Notes: generated by a model not told the origin, from the sequence alone. Counted from the first letter of the stretch, positions 27,238 through 37,537 are shown. The stretch is DNA of 45,460 bases from Moraxella canis (GCF_002014965.1 NZ_MUXT01000011.1:1-45460), one strand, 5' to 3'. Numbers and translations: made by a program.

Positions 27238-29082
27238 TCAATCTTTTTTACGACTAAAGCGCTTGCGCTCATTTTCAGTCAAATAACGTTTACGAATGCG
27301 AATCGATTTGGGTGTCACTTCAACCAATTCATCATCTTCGATGAACTCAAGCGCCTGCTCAAGCGTATAATCCAGCGCCGGCGTCAAAATGATCGCATCG
27401 TCAGAGCCTGAAGCTCGAATATTGGTCAGCTGCTTGGCTTTGGTTGGGTTCACTACCATATCATCGGAGCGTGAATTGATGCCAATGATCATGCCTTCGT
27501 ACACTTCAAGCTGCGGCTTGGCAAATAAACGGCCGCGCTCTTGTAAGCTAAATAACGCATAAGCCAAGCAAGTGCCTGTGACCATCGATACCAGAACACC
27601 ATTTTGGCGCTTAGCCACCGTACCTTCTTTGGCAGGACCATAGTGGCTAAAGCTAGAAGTCATGATACCTGTACCTGACGTCATAGTCAAAAAGGCTGAA
27701 CGAAAACCGATCAAGCCGCGAGAAGGAACAGTCGCTTCAATGCGAATACGACCTTTGCCATCAACTTCCATATTGGTCAGCTCGCCCTTACGGTTGCCCA
27801 TCTCCTGCATGACCGCGCCTTGATGCTGCTCCTCAACATCAAAAGTGACATTTTCGAATGGCTCGCACACAACGCCATCAATTTCTTTCATGATCACTTG
27901 CGGGCGAGAAACACCAAGCTCAAAGCCTTCGCGGCGCATATTTTCAATCAATACTGACAAATGCAGCTCGCCACGACCTGAAACTTTAAATTTTTCTGGA
28001 CTGTCCGTATCTTCGACGCGCAGCGCAACATTATGAATCAATTCACGATCAAGGCGCTCACGAATATTACGCGAAGTCACGAACTTACCCTCTTTACCGG
28101 CAAACGGTGAATCATTGACCTGAAAAGTCATCGAGACCGTCGGCTCATCAACAGACAGTGCCGGCAGCGCTTCAACATGCTGAGGATCACAAATCGTATC
28201 AGAGATGTTCAAAGCATCGATACCTGTAATACAGACAATATCCCCTGCCTGAGCGGATTCAACATCAACACGCTCAAGACCATGATAGCCCATGATCTTT
28301 AAAATGCGACCATTTCGCTTGTTACCATCTTTATCGATGATTGCAACCGGAGTATTTGTTTTGATAGACCCTCTTTGGATACGACCAACCCCAATCACCC
28401 CAACAAAGCTATTGTAGTCAAGGCTTGAGATCTGCATTTGAAATGGTCCATCAACATCAACTTTAGGCGGCTCAACAATGTCCACAATCGTCTCAAACAA
28501 TGGTGTCATGTCTTCGGCAAGATTATCTGGCTCAAGTCCTGCGATACCATTAATACCCGATGCGTAGACAATGGGAAAATCCAGTTGCTCATCAGTTGCC
28601 TCAAGGCTGTCAAATAAATCAAATACTTGATCAATTACCCAATCTGCACGAGCCGCTGGTTTATCAATTTTATTAATGATTACAATCGGCTTAAGCCCAC
28701 GAGCGAATGCTTTTTGAGTCACAAATCGCGTTTGTGGCATGGGACCTTCTTGAGAATCCACCAATAGCAGTACGCAGTCAACCATCGACATAACGCGCTC
28801 AACCTCACCACCAAAATCGGCGTGCCCTGGGGTATCGACGATGTTGATACGGTACTCGGTATTAGTGCGCTTATCTGTCCATCGGATAGCGGTATTTTTT
28901 GCTAGGATAGTGATCCCTCGTTCAGACTCAAGGGCGTTTGAGTCCATTACGCGTTCAATTTCACCAGAGCGCTCACCCAGCGCCCCTGATTGTTGTAGAA
29001 GTTTATCAACTAAGGTAGTTTTACCGTGGTCAACGTGAGCGATAATTGCGATATTACGCAAGTGCTTAATGTCGTTTGCCAT
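27238..29082 (-). CDS. typA: Ribosome-associated GTPase TypA/BipA
   Basis: TypA/BipA is a translational GTPase of the EF-G/LepA superfamily with roles in ribosome assembly and stress adaptation. The 614 residues equal the family norm (about 605). The G1 loop is AHVDHGKTT (15-23), switch [17 protein letters not shown] and G4 NKIDKPAA. The BipA-specific C-terminal domain ends in a basic tail (IRIRKRYLTENERKRFSRKK). A TATAAT on the minus strand at 29188-29183, about 100 bases upstream of the ATG, is a likely -10 box; the -35 is unclear. No strong ribosome site is seen. Confidence 0.96.
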   Translation of the reverse strand: MANDIKHLRNIAIIAHVDHGKTTLVDKLLQQSGALGERSGEIERVMDSNALESERGITILAKNTAIRWTDKRTNTEYRINIVDTPGHADFGGEVERVMSMVDCVLLLVDSQEGPMPQTRFVTQKAFARGLKPIVIINKIDKPAARADWVIDQVFDLFDSLEATDEQLDFPIVYASGINGIAGLEPDNLAEDMTPLFETIVDIVEPPKVDVDGPFQMQISSLDYNSFVGVIGVGRIQRGSIKTNTPVAIIDKDGNKRNGRILKIMGYHGLERVDVESAQAGDIVCITGIDALNISDTICDPQHVEALPALSVDEPTVSMTFQVNDSPFAGKEGKFVTSRNIRERLDRELIHNVALRVEDTDSPEKFKVSGRGELHLSVLIENMRREGFELGVSRPQVIMKEIDGVVCEPFENVTFDVEEQHQGAVMQEMGNRKGELTNMEVDGKGRIRIEATVPSRGLIGFRSAFLTMTSGTGIMTSSFSHYGPAKEGTVAKRQNGVLVSMVTGTCLAYALFSLQERGRLFAKPQLEVYEGMIIGINSRSDDMVVNPTKAKQLTNIRASGSDDAIILTPALDYTLEQALEFIEDDELVEVTPKSIRIRKRYLTENERKRFSRKKD

Positions 29083-29234
29083 ATATACTCATATAAATTA
29101 TGATCGTGCGATTTGCTCGATGTAATGAAAAGCCAATTGTTGGGCACAATAACCCAATTTTTTAAAGCCAAGAAAACTGTTTATTATAACATAAGTTCAG
29201 ATTGTATAATTAAAAAAGATTTAAACAACAAATA

Positions 29235-29266
29235 CAAAAAGCCACCTGTCATGGGTGGCTTTTTGT
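29235..29266 (-). terminator. ompA terminator
   Basis: AAAAAGCCACC (29236-29246) pairs with GGTGGCTTTTT (29254-29264), giving an A/T-flanked GC stem on either strand. It lies 37 bases beyond the ompA stop and upstream of typA, so it insulates typA from the strong ompA transcript. Confidence 0.9.
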
Positions 29267-29300
29267 TGTGCTGCTTACATACTACAAGCAACTTTCTAAA

Positions 29301-30593
29301 TTATGGTTGAACAACCATATCTTTAGTTTGATCTACAGTAGTAGTTTTGCTACCAGTGATCACAGCTTCTACACGGCGGTTCATCGCTTTGCCTTCAGCA
29401 GTGGTGTTTGGAGCGATCGGACGATCGAAACCATAGCCTACAGCATTCAGACGATTTGGAGCGATACCAAACTCGTTAGATAGCATTGACTTCACAGCAT
29501 TTGCACGAGCTTCAGATAGACGTTGGTTATAACGTGCATTTGAGCGTGCTGAGTCACGTGAAGCGTGACCTTCAATGGTTGCTGTTGCATTTGGGAACTC
29601 GCGCATTTGAGCAGCGACTTTAGCAACTTCTTCACGATATTGTGGCTTGATCGCTGATTTATCGTAATCGAAGAATACGCGAAGCTCTTGACGTAGCTCT
29701 TCTACCAGGTTAACTTGAACTGGGCAGCCACGTGCATCAACTACAGTGTTCATTGGAGTGCCTGGGCATGCGTCTAGATGATCAGGTACGCCGTCTTGGT
29801 CTGAGTCAACGATAGTATCTTCAATAACCACAGTATCAACCACTGGAGCTACTGGCTCAGCCACTGGAGCGACTGGTACTGCAGGTGCCAAACGACCACC
29901 TAGAGTCACTTCTAGACCAGCCAAAGCTAGACCTTCCCACCATTTGTTATCAAAATTATGGATGGCACGAGCTTCACCACGGAACGCAAGGGCATCATTT
30001 ACTAAGTAACGAGCACCAAGACCTAAGTTACCGATAGTGTCTTTAGACTCAGCGACTTCTTGACCTGCGCGAACAAGCTGACCTGCTTTAATATCTTGAC
30101 CGTTAGCTGCGTCAGCAACATATGCTTCAGTTGCTTCTACTTTGATCTTAGATTGACCAGCACCGATCAATACATATGGTTTGAACTTATTAGCTGGATT
30201 ATAACCAGTGAACTGCTCGGTACCGATCAAGAAGTTACCGCTGATGGTTTCTTGCTCTGCATCAAAACGATGTGCAGACTTGTCTGAAGACTGTGCATCA
30301 CGGTTAGATACACCGTATTCAACTTGGAACTGAGTTGATGGGGTCAATTCAATACCGATTGCCGCACCAGTCCATAGATCGCTGTCTAATGCAACACCAC
30401 CATTTTGTGGGTTATTAGTATTGCTACCAGTATTAAGCTGTTTACCAGTACGAAGGATTTCGCGCTGATCATCATGAGCTTCGTCAGTGTAGTGATAGCC
30501 AAGTAACAATGGGCTAACAGTTACGCCAGCTTGAGCAGCAACAGGCGCTGCAGCTGCAGCGATTACCGCAAGAGCGATTTTGTTAAATTTCAT
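29301..30593 (-). CDS. ompA: OmpA-family outer membrane protein
   Basis: This 430-residue outer-membrane protein has a signal peptide ending AAQA before GVTVSPLLLGYHYTD, an N-terminal beta-barrel to about residue 205, a Pro/Val hinge (APAVPVAPVAEPVAPV), a TSP3-like calcium loop (DSDQDGVPDHLDACPGTPM) and a C-terminal OmpA domain that binds peptidoglycan. It resembles Moraxella OmpCD and Acinetobacter OmpA in the ending (AMNRRVEAVITGS). The start at 30593 has a strong GGAGG; a start four codons earlier overlaps that site. The peptidoglycan loop reads GHASRDSARSNARYN, without the usual Asp after GHT. A promoter is predicted at 30638-30667. Confidence 0.93.
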   Translation of the reverse strand: MKFNKIALAVIAAAAAPVAAQAGVTVSPLLLGYHYTDEAHDDQREILRTGKQLNTGSNTNNPQNGGVALDSDLWTGAAIGIELTPSTQFQVEYGVSNRDAQSSDKSAHRFDAEQETISGNFLIGTEQFTGYNPANKFKPYVLIGAGQSKIKVEATEAYVADAANGQDIKAGQLVRAGQEVAESKDTIGNLGLGARYLVNDALAFRGEARAIHNFDNKWWEGLALAGLEVTLGGRLAPAVPVAPVAEPVAPVVDTVVIEDTIVDSDQDGVPDHLDACPGTPMNTVVDARGCPVQVNLVEELRQELRVFFDYDKSAIKPQYREEVAKVAAQMREFPNATATIEGHASRDSARSNARYNQRLSEARANAVKSMLSNEFGIAPNRLNAVGYGFDRPIAPNTTAEGKAMNRRVEAVITGSKTTTVDQTKDMVVQP

Positions 30594-30637
30594 AAATTCC
30601 TCCAAGGAATGGTTGGTTTTTCAAGATTACCGCACCT

Positions 30638-30667
30638 ATTTTAGCATAGCTATCCAACACCTGCCAA
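30638..30667 (-). promoter_or_regulatory. Predicted promoter of ompA
   Basis: On the minus strand TTGGCA (30667-30662) and TAAAAT (30643-30638) are 18 bases apart, about 45 bases upstream of the ompA start. The remaining spacer to pdxJ (to 30847) is AT-rich and shows no convincing pdxJ terminator. Confidence 0.5.
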
Positions 30668-30847
30668 TAATCTGTTACAAAATTCTTCAGATTCTGGGCG
30701 ACCAATGAGTCACGCTGCTAATAGGTATTTATTGTGGCTTGTAGGCTTAGCTTAATAGCAAATGAATTTATTTACAACCTTTTTTTGAATAAAAATACAT
30801 AATATTACACAACCATCATCATTGTTTACGATTTTCTTTCTAAAGGG

Positions 30848-31597
30848 TTAATTATTTATCATTTTACCTTCAGTAAAGGCTGCCTTCATCGCTTTCACTG
30901 CACTCTCAAGACCCATAAACACCGCATCAGCAATCAATGCATGACCAATATTTAGCTCATGGATGCCTTCAATTTGGGCAATGGCTGCAACATTATCACG
31001 CGTCAAGCCATGACCGGCATTAACCAATAGCGAAGAATTGGCTTGCGCGTAGGCAGCTGCTTGTTTGATGCGCTCAAGCTCATGGTCAATCTTGGCTTGA
31101 TCATTTTGTAAAGTGGCATGGGCATAAGTGCCAGTATGCAGCTCGATGGCATCAGCACCCAAAGCAATTGCAGCATCAATTTGATTTAAATCTGGATCTA
31201 TGAATAAAGACACCCGAATGCCTGCCTGCTGAAGGCTGTGTACGAATGCTTGAAAATTTGGCAAATTGACAACATCAAGTCCGCCTTCGGTGGTGAGCTC
31301 TTGGCGTTTTTCAGGAACAAGGCACACCCATGCTGGACGCACTTTAAGTGCGATACCAAGCATCTCATCTGTCACCGCCATCTCAAGATTCATGCGAGTC
31401 TTGAGCCGCTTAGCCATTTCATACACATCGGCATCGCGGATATGTCGACGATCTTCACGCAGGTGCAATGTAATCCCCGATGCGCCCGCCTGCTCGCAGA
31501 TGAGCGCTCCTTCAATAGGACAAGGATAATCCACGCCGCGCGCATTTCTTAATGTTGCAATGTGGTCAATATTAACGCCTAATAATGGTTGGTTCAT
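30848..31597 (-). CDS. pdxJ: Pyridoxine 5'-phosphate synthase
   Basis: PdxJ condenses 1-deoxyxylulose-5-phosphate with aminoacetone-phosphate to pyridoxine phosphate (vitamin B6). It is a TIM-barrel protein of 249 residues. The N-terminal [14 protein letters not shown] and the [12 protein letters not shown] block are diagnostic, and the C-terminal [14 protein letters not shown] holds the phosphate-binding loop. The second of two adjacent ATGs is preferred, since AAGGA lies 5 bases before it but only 2 before the first. It ends the lepA-lepB-rnc-era-recO-pdxJ operon, 24 bases after recO, an arrangement shared by many proteobacteria. Confidence 0.96.
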   Translation of the reverse strand: MNQPLLGVNIDHIATLRNARGVDYPCPIEGALICEQAGASGITLHLREDRRHIRDADVYEMAKRLKTRMNLEMAVTDEMLGIALKVRPAWVCLVPEKRQELTTEGGLDVVNLPNFQAFVHSLQQAGIRVSLFIDPDLNQIDAAIALGADAIELHTGTYAHATLQNDQAKIDHELERIKQAAAYAQANSSLLVNAGHGLTRDNVAAIAQIEGIHELNIGHALIADAVFMGLESAVKAMKAAFTEGKMINN

Positions 31598-31621
31598 CAT
31601 ATTCCTTAATAAATTTAATCG

Positions 31622-32431
31622 CTATTGCAAATATTGGATGCTTTGCTGCCACAAGGTACGGCTGTGCAAGGGCTGATAGCCCAACAAATCATCCAAAAGC
31701 TCCTTTTGGATTTGGCTAAATTGATTCAAAAAACGCAAAGCAAGTTCTGGATCATCTATCGCAGCACCCATCTGTAAAATCTGGGCACCCGTATAGCGAG
31801 CACCACCGACCTTAATCTGGCGATCGGTCTGAGTCAGTGCAATGTGATCCAAAACAAAGCCCATTTGAGGGATATAGTAATAAATGGCATCAGCATTGAT
31901 CGGTGCCCCATGCCCATCAACATAAAAATCCATCCCCACCCCAAGCTCTGAAAATAGCGCCCTTTCAAAGCTTCGTAAGTAAAGCTTCATGGCTTGCATC
32001 TCATCTGCCGGTGATAGTGACAGCCGATCAAGTGCGTGAAGTTTGGCAGTATTGGCATGATACACTTGCCACAGCTCAGGACAAGGGCTTTCGGTAGCAA
32101 GCAGCTTATAAAGCACTTCATTCATATATAAAAGCGCATACTGGACTCGCCCCGTGGTCAAGCCGTAACTGGTCTGACTCCAAGTGTCTTCACTTGACTG
32201 CGTTTTTAGCTGCTGCGCAAATTCACCTGAAAATCCCAAGCTGATTTGACTGAAACTTTTTAGTGATTTTGTGCCACTTGACATCAGCCAAATCGGCGCA
32301 AATAAAGGCATACCACGCGCGCCAACACCATGCACCACCCCCTGCTCATATGAAAAAAATTGATAAATCGCTCGCTTTTCTTGATAGGGACGCTGATGAA
32401 GCAAATAACCATTAAGCGCAGTGGCACGCAT
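31622..32431 (-). CDS. recO: DNA repair protein RecO
   Basis: RecO helps load RecA onto gapped DNA coated by SSB, with RecR. The 269-residue protein has an N-terminal OB fold (ALNGYLLHQRPYQEKRAIYQFFSYEQGVVHGVGAR) and a helical C-terminal part with LYMNEVLYKLL and YLRSFERALFSELG, the best family signatures. No zinc-binding Cys set is visible. It follows era after 23 bases, as in many gammaproteobacteria. Confidence 0.92.
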   Translation of the reverse strand: MRATALNGYLLHQRPYQEKRAIYQFFSYEQGVVHGVGARGMPLFAPIWLMSSGTKSLKSFSQISLGFSGEFAQQLKTQSSEDTWSQTSYGLTTGRVQYALLYMNEVLYKLLATESPCPELWQVYHANTAKLHALDRLSLSPADEMQAMKLYLRSFERALFSELGVGMDFYVDGHGAPINADAIYYYIPQMGFVLDHIALTQTDRQIKVGGARYTGAQILQMGAAIDDPELALRFLNQFSQIQKELLDDLLGYQPLHSRTLWQQSIQYLQ

Positions 32432-32454
32432 AAATCTGTCTCAAAATGTTTGGC

Positions 32455-33450
32455 TTAATAGCCCAAACTGTTCAGCGCGCGCTCATCATCACTCCAGCCA
32501 CGCTTCACTTTTACCCAAAGAGTGAGCATGATCTTGCGATCAAACAGTACTTCCATATCTTTACGAGCGTCAATACCCACCTGTTTGATGCGAGCGCCTT
32601 TATCTCCAATAACGATCGACTTTTGACCCGCTCTTTCTACAAAAATCGTGGCATCAATGAATGTGACCGCCTTACGCCATTTGCCTGTTTCTGGATCACG
32701 GTGCGCAGGCTCATCCTTAAAAGTATCAATCTGCACGGTCAAATCATAAGGCACTTCATCACCTGAAGCACGCATGATTTTTTCGCGGATGATCTCCGAT
32801 GCCAAAAAACGCTCTGAACGGTCAGTGATTTGCTCAGCATCAAAAATTGCAGGTCTGACCGGCAGATATTCACCAATGACAGACTGCAAGCGATCAAGAT
32901 TATGGCGGCGGAGTGCAGAAACAGGGATAATATCTGCAAAGTCAAAACTTTCACTGAAGCTTTCGATCACGGGCAGTAGCTGGGCTTTATCTTTGATCGT
33001 GTCTGCCTTATTAATTACCAAAATAACGGGCAAATTGGTCGATGACAATTTCTCAAGCGTCAAAAGATCATCTTCTCGCCATTGAAGCCCATCGACCACG
33101 AACAGCACCACATCCACATCTGACAGCGCAGAGATTGCTGCTTTATTCATCCGCTCATTGATGGCGCGCACTTCTTTACTGTGAATGCCTGGGGTGTCAA
33201 CAAACACGATCTGCATGTCTTCATCGGTTAAGATGCCATGAATGCGATGACGGGTTGTCTGCGGCTTTCTAGAAGTAATGGACAGCTTTTGTCCAAGCAG
33301 ATGGTTCATGAGCGTCGATTTGCCGACATTGGGACGCCCAACAATCGCGACAAAACCCGCCTTAAAAGACTCATTTTTCGGCGTTGATTGACCTTCAAAA
33401 AACGCCGAGATGGTGTCTTCATTGTTGTGAGTTTTAGTATCGTCAGACAT
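32455..33450 (-). CDS. era: GTPase Era
   Basis: Era binds the 3' end of 16S rRNA and aids 30S maturation. The 331 residues exceed the E. coli 301 because of an acidic N-terminal extension of about 30 residues. The G1 loop is GRPNVGKS (38-45), G2 TTRHRIHG, G3 DTPGIH and G4 NKAD. The C-terminal KH domain shows VIGDKGARIKQVG. It lies 45 bases after rnc, the usual partner, so processing and assembly of rRNA are coupled genetically. Confidence 0.97.
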   Translation of the reverse strand: MSDDTKTHNNEDTISAFFEGQSTPKNESFKAGFVAIVGRPNVGKSTLMNHLLGQKLSITSRKPQTTRHRIHGILTDEDMQIVFVDTPGIHSKEVRAINERMNKAAISALSDVDVVLFVVDGLQWREDDLLTLEKLSSTNLPVILVINKADTIKDKAQLLPVIESFSESFDFADIIPVSALRRHNLDRLQSVIGEYLPVRPAIFDAEQITDRSERFLASEIIREKIMRASGDEVPYDLTVQIDTFKDEPAHRDPETGKWRKAVTFIDATIFVERAGQKSIVIGDKGARIKQVGIDARKDMEVLFDRKIMLTLWVKVKRGWSDDERALNSLGY

Positions 33451-33495
33451 ATTTTTCCTTATAGTTACTTTTCAATCAACCTGCTTAAAGCAAAT

Positions 33496-34290
33496 TTAAT
33501 TGTTAAGTGATAATTTATTTAATTGATTAATCATTCTTTCAGCGCATTTTTGTTCAGCAATGCGGCGGCTGGCGCCCGTTTCTGTGATCGGACTTATGCC
33601 TGCCACGGCGCAGCGACATTGCACCACAAAGACTTGATTGGGTGCACTGCCTAAGGTCTGGATAAGTTCATAGGTTGGTAATGGTAAGCGATTGCCCTGA
33701 AGTAGCTCTTGTAGGCGGGATTTGGCATCTTTGAGCACCTGCTCTTGACCCACTTCTGTAATCAGATCTTTATACCAATCCATCACCATGCGATTGACGA
33801 CATCTTCACCATCGCTTTTTAAATTATCCAAATACACAGCAGCAATGAGTGCCTCGACTGCATCCGCCAAAATTGATGCCCGGTGGCGACCGCCGCCTTT
33901 ACGCTCACCAACGCCCAAAATCAAGTGCCGCGACAGCTCAAGGCGATCAGCGATTTGAACGAGCGTTTCTTGGCGCACCAAAGTCGCCCGCATCCGCGTC
34001 AGTTTGCCTTCGTCATGCTCAGGATACTGTGTAAATAATGCTTTTGCAATAATCAAACTCAAAAGCGCATCCCCCAAAAACTCCAGTCGCTCATAGCTTT
34101 GTTTGGGATCATATGAGCGGTGGGTCAAGGCGCGGCGTGGCAGCGAGCTATCCACAAACTGATATCCAAGCTTAGCGCAAAGCACGGGCAATCCTTGCTC
34201 AAAGTCGGTAAAGTATGGCAGCTGATCAGGCGTCTTAGTAGCTGATTTTGGTGCTTTGGTGATTTTTGAGGTTTTGTTATTCACAGTCAA
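33496..34290 (-). CDS. rnc: Ribonuclease III
   Basis: RNase III cuts double-stranded RNA in rRNA precursors and mRNAs. The 264 residues include a Lys/Thr-rich N-terminal tail of about 25 residues not present in E. coli. The signature YERLEFLGDALL (66-77) carries the catalytic acids, with a second acidic site in ADAVEALIAAVY. The C-terminal dsRNA-binding domain runs from DAKSRLQELLQG to RRIAEQKCAERMI. It starts 11 bases after lepB and precedes era. Confidence 0.97.
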   Translation of the reverse strand: MTVNNKTSKITKAPKSATKTPDQLPYFTDFEQGLPVLCAKLGYQFVDSSLPRRALTHRSYDPKQSYERLEFLGDALLSLIIAKALFTQYPEHDEGKLTRMRATLVRQETLVQIADRLELSRHLILGVGERKGGGRHRASILADAVEALIAAVYLDNLKSDGEDVVNRMVMDWYKDLITEVGQEQVLKDAKSRLQELLQGNRLPLPTYELIQTLGSAPNQVFVVQCRCAVAGISPITETGASRRIAEQKCAERMINQLNKLSLNN

Positions 34291-34301
34291 TTCCGGACAA
34301 T

Positions 34302-35399
34302 TTAATCAATGGCACCATTACGCTCAAAACTTGGTAACTTAAACCCTGGCTCTTTATGCATCCAAATATAAGTTGCCTTGCCCGACAGATTGGATTCTGG
34401 CACAAAGCCCCAAAAACGCCCATCATCGCTACGATCGCGATTATCACCCATCACAAAGTACTGCCCTTTGGGCACCTCAATCGACCAACGCTCGCCGCCA
34501 GAAGCAGCCAATTCTTTAGAATGCGCCATCAAAAATGGTGCCTGTGCTGACGAATTCATATCAGCCAAATATCGGACCGTATAAGTATGACCGCCCAAAT
34601 TTTCAGTTTGATAACGCGCCAAATGCTCTTCTTGACGCCCCCAGTTTGCTCGGTCTGCATCGCTGAGCAGTTGACCATGAATCATATTAGGCATCATTTT
34701 ATCCAATAACGCACTTGGCATTTGATAATTTGCGGCTGCACTTCCTACTTTTTCACCATTAATCGACAACATCCCACGATCAAAACTCACGACATCGCCA
34801 GGCAAGCCGATCACGCGTTTGATAAAATAAATATTATCATTCACAGGATAACGAAAAACAGCGACATCGCCACGCTCAGGGCTGCCAGTATCCAAAATCT
34901 TGGTGTGTGTTATTGGCAAGCGCAGTCCATACGCCGATTTATTCACCGCAATAAAATCTCCAGTATATAGTGTCGGCACCATAGAAGACGATGGGATATT
35001 AAACGGCTCAACAATAAATGCACGCACAATCACAATCGCCAATAAAACCGGCAAAAACTCATAAGCCCAGCGCACCACTTTTGTTTCGCTGGCAGGATTG
35101 CCTTGTAAGGTGGCAAGCTTCACACGACTTGCCTGAAAATCCTGATAAGCTGCTTGCACATCGCTTGGGGCGTGAGCGTCAGGCGTATAACTTTGGGCAT
35201 CGGCACGCATGCCATGACTTGCCAAAGCCGACTCAAGCCTTTGCTGATGCATTGAAAATTGAGTTTCGGCAAATTTGACTGCTTTGGCATGCTGCTTGAC
35301 GGCAAGATGTTGTTTTAGGGCAAGCTTATCCACCAGCCAAATCACCAAAAACGCCAAAGTTATCGGTACGATAATTAAATTAATGTCAAAATTCACCAA
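34302..35399 (-). CDS. lepB: Signal peptidase I
   Basis: LepB removes signal peptides from exported proteins at the periplasmic face of the inner membrane. The 365-residue protein has two N-terminal membrane helices (about 5-24 and 113-130), joined by an unusually long cytoplasmic loop. The catalytic Ser is Ser139 in IPSSSMVPTL and the general-base Lys is Lys194 in YFIKRVIGLPGD. The C-terminal box VMGDNRDRSDDGRFWG is canonical. It lies between lepA (53 bases upstream) and rnc. Confidence 0.96.
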   Translation of the reverse strand: MVNFDINLIIVPITLAFLVIWLVDKLALKQHLAVKQHAKAVKFAETQFSMHQQRLESALASHGMRADAQSYTPDAHAPSDVQAAYQDFQASRVKLATLQGNPASETKVVRWAYEFLPVLLAIVIVRAFIVEPFNIPSSSMVPTLYTGDFIAVNKSAYGLRLPITHTKILDTGSPERGDVAVFRYPVNDNIYFIKRVIGLPGDVVSFDRGMLSINGEKVGSAAANYQMPSALLDKMMPNMIHGQLLSDADRANWGRQEEHLARYQTENLGGHTYTVRYLADMNSSAQAPFLMAHSKELAASGGERWSIEVPKGQYFVMGDNRDRSDDGRFWGFVPESNLSGKATYIWMHKEPGFKLPSFERNGAID

Positions 35400-35452
35400 A
35401 CTCTCCTACGGCAACTGTGCCAAGCTTTATGCAGCGATACACGATCAAATAC

Positions 35453-37267
35453 TTAACTGTCAACTTTCAAAACAGCCAAGAATGCTTCTTGTGGAATTTC
35501 GACACTGCCGACCTGCTTCATGCGTTTTTTACCTGCTTTTTGTTTTTCAAGCAATTTTTTCTTACGGCTGACATCACCGCCATAGCATTTCGCCAAAACA
35601 TCCTTACGCATGGCTTTAACCGTACTTCTGGCAATGATTTGGCTGCCGATCGCCGCCTGAATCGCCACATCAAACATTTGACGAGGAATCAGCTCTTTCA
35701 TTTTTTCGACCAACTGATTGCCGCGGCGGCGGGCGTGTTCTTGATGGCAAATCATCGCTAGCGCATCGACTTTCTCACCATTAATCAGCACATCAACACG
35801 CACCAATTTATCAGCTTCATAGCGCTCAAAGCCATAATCCAGCGACGCAAATCCGCGACTGGCAGATTTTAGCTTATCAAAAAAGTCCATGACAACTTCA
35901 CCCATCGGAATATCAAAGATCACCTGCACTTGACGCGCCATGAACTTCATATCCACTTGGACGCCTCGACGCTCAATCGCCAAAGTGATCACATTACCCA
36001 AATACTCTTGAGGCACCAAAATATGGCAGCGAGCAATCGGCTCACGAAACTCAGCAATCACTCCTGTATCAGGCAGTTTGGATGGGTTATCCACATAAAT
36101 GATATCGCCATTTTTCTTGACGATTTCGTAAATCACCGATGGCGCTGTGGTAATTAGGTCAAGATCATATTCGCGCTCAAGTCGCTCTTGGATGATCTCC
36201 ATGTGCAACATGCCCAAAAATCCACAGCGAAAACCAAATCCCAGTGCCTCAGAAGTATCAGGCTCAAAAAATAGCGCCGCATCATTAATTTGAAGCTTTT
36301 GCAGGGCTTCACGGAATTTTTCAAAATCGCTAGAATCAATCGGAAACATCCCTGCATAGACTTGAGGTGTGACTTTTTGAAACCCTGGAATATTTTCTAC
36401 ATCTGGCGTTTTGGCGTGCGTAATGGTATCACCCACAGGAGCGCCTTGGATGTCCTTAATCCCTGCAATCACAAAACCCACTTCGCCTGCGTACAGCACA
36501 TCTGTTTCTAGGGATTTTGGGGTAAAAACCCCAACCGAGGTAACAATGTGTGTCTCACCAGTCGATTTAATGAAGATTTTATCCCCTTTGGCGACCTGAC
36601 CTTCGCGGACGCGCACTAGTGATACTACACCCAAATAATTATCAAACCAAGAATCAATGATCAAAGCCTGAAGCGGCGCCTCGCGATCTCCTGTCGGCGC
36701 AGGGATGGTATTGCACAAGGTTGTTAACAATTCCTCGATGCCTACGCCCGTCTTAGCAGACACTCTTGGCGCTTCGACAGCCTCAATGCCGATGATATCC
36801 TCGATCTCTTCAATGACGCGCTCAGGCTCAACCTGGGGCAGATCAATCTTGTTTAAAACTGGCAATACTTCCAGCCCTTGCTCCACGGCGGTGTAGCAGT
36901 TAGCCACACTTTGAGCTTCAACCCCTTGAGCAGCATCGACCACAAGCAGCGCCCCTTCGCAAGCTGCCAATGATCGAGAGACTTCATAACTAAAATCTAC
37001 GTGACCAGGCGTATCAATAAAATTAAGTTGATACGTTTCGCCGTTAGGATGATTGTAATACAAAGTCACCGACTGCGCTTTGATCGTAATTCCACGTTCG
37101 CGCTCGATATCCATGCTATCTAGCACCTGGGCTTGCATCTCACGATCTGACAGACCACCGCAAACTTGAATAAAGCGGTCAGCTAAAGTGCTCTTACCAT
37201 GATCAATATGAGCAATGATAGAAAAATTACGAATATGAGAGATATCGGTTGGTTTTTTTGCAGTCAT
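35453..37267 (-). CDS. lepA: Elongation factor 4 (LepA)
   Basis: LepA/EF4 is a ribosome-binding GTPase implicated in 30S biogenesis and back-translocation. The 604 residues are the standard length. The G1 loop is AHIDHGKS (19-26), switch [18 protein letters not shown] and G4 NKIDLP. The unique C-terminal domain contains [26 protein letters not shown]. It is the first gene of the lepA-lepB-rnc-era-recO-pdxJ operon; the spacer to the capsule gene upstream is 270 bases. No good ribosome site is visible before the ATG. Confidence 0.97.
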   Translation of the reverse strand: MTAKKPTDISHIRNFSIIAHIDHGKSTLADRFIQVCGGLSDREMQAQVLDSMDIERERGITIKAQSVTLYYNHPNGETYQLNFIDTPGHVDFSYEVSRSLAACEGALLVVDAAQGVEAQSVANCYTAVEQGLEVLPVLNKIDLPQVEPERVIEEIEDIIGIEAVEAPRVSAKTGVGIEELLTTLCNTIPAPTGDREAPLQALIIDSWFDNYLGVVSLVRVREGQVAKGDKIFIKSTGETHIVTSVGVFTPKSLETDVLYAGEVGFVIAGIKDIQGAPVGDTITHAKTPDVENIPGFQKVTPQVYAGMFPIDSSDFEKFREALQKLQINDAALFFEPDTSEALGFGFRCGFLGMLHMEIIQERLEREYDLDLITTAPSVIYEIVKKNGDIIYVDNPSKLPDTGVIAEFREPIARCHILVPQEYLGNVITLAIERRGVQVDMKFMARQVQVIFDIPMGEVVMDFFDKLKSASRGFASLDYGFERYEADKLVRVDVLINGEKVDALAMICHQEHARRRGNQLVEKMKELIPRQMFDVAIQAAIGSQIIARSTVKAMRKDVLAKCYGGDVSRKKKLLEKQKAGKKRMKQVGSVEIPQEAFLAVLKVDS

Positions 37268-37537
37268 ATAAAGCGCTTATCAAAAGAAAATAAAAATAAG
37301 ATAACAGAATATTTTACCTTATCTGACAGTGTTTCGCCATCAATTTCACAGTTTTTATGGGAAATCGGCAGCTTAAGATCACCAGGATTCAAGATTACGC
37401 ACCCTTTTAAGAGCTTATTCGGTAAGCAGATATTTTACGAAAAAGGAGTATGGATTTATTGGGCTGATGCGGTTGTTTTGAGCGCCTTTCACTGATAGGC
37501 AGAGACAAATTTAAGCGCTCAAAATACGCTAAACAGA
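37268..37537. other. Junction between the capsule genes and the lepA operon
   Basis: No gene is supported here; a 98-residue plus-strand frame (37199-37495) runs antisense into the lepA start and has no ribosome site. The stretch should hold the kpsS transcript end and the lepA promoter. It contains a 10-bp inverted repeat, TTTTGAGCGC (37476-37485) with GCGCTCAAAA (37515-37524), around 29 bases. No direct repeats or integrase remnants suggest how the capsule genes arrived. Confidence 0.4.

Noticed and set aside
29113..29310. 65-residue plus-strand frame between typA and ompA
   Set aside because: It reads through the ompA terminator and the typA promoter region and has no ribosome site.
37199..37495. 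98-residue plus-strand frame at the capsule/lepA junction
   Set aside because: Its first third is antisense to the lepA start and no promoter or ribosome site is present.
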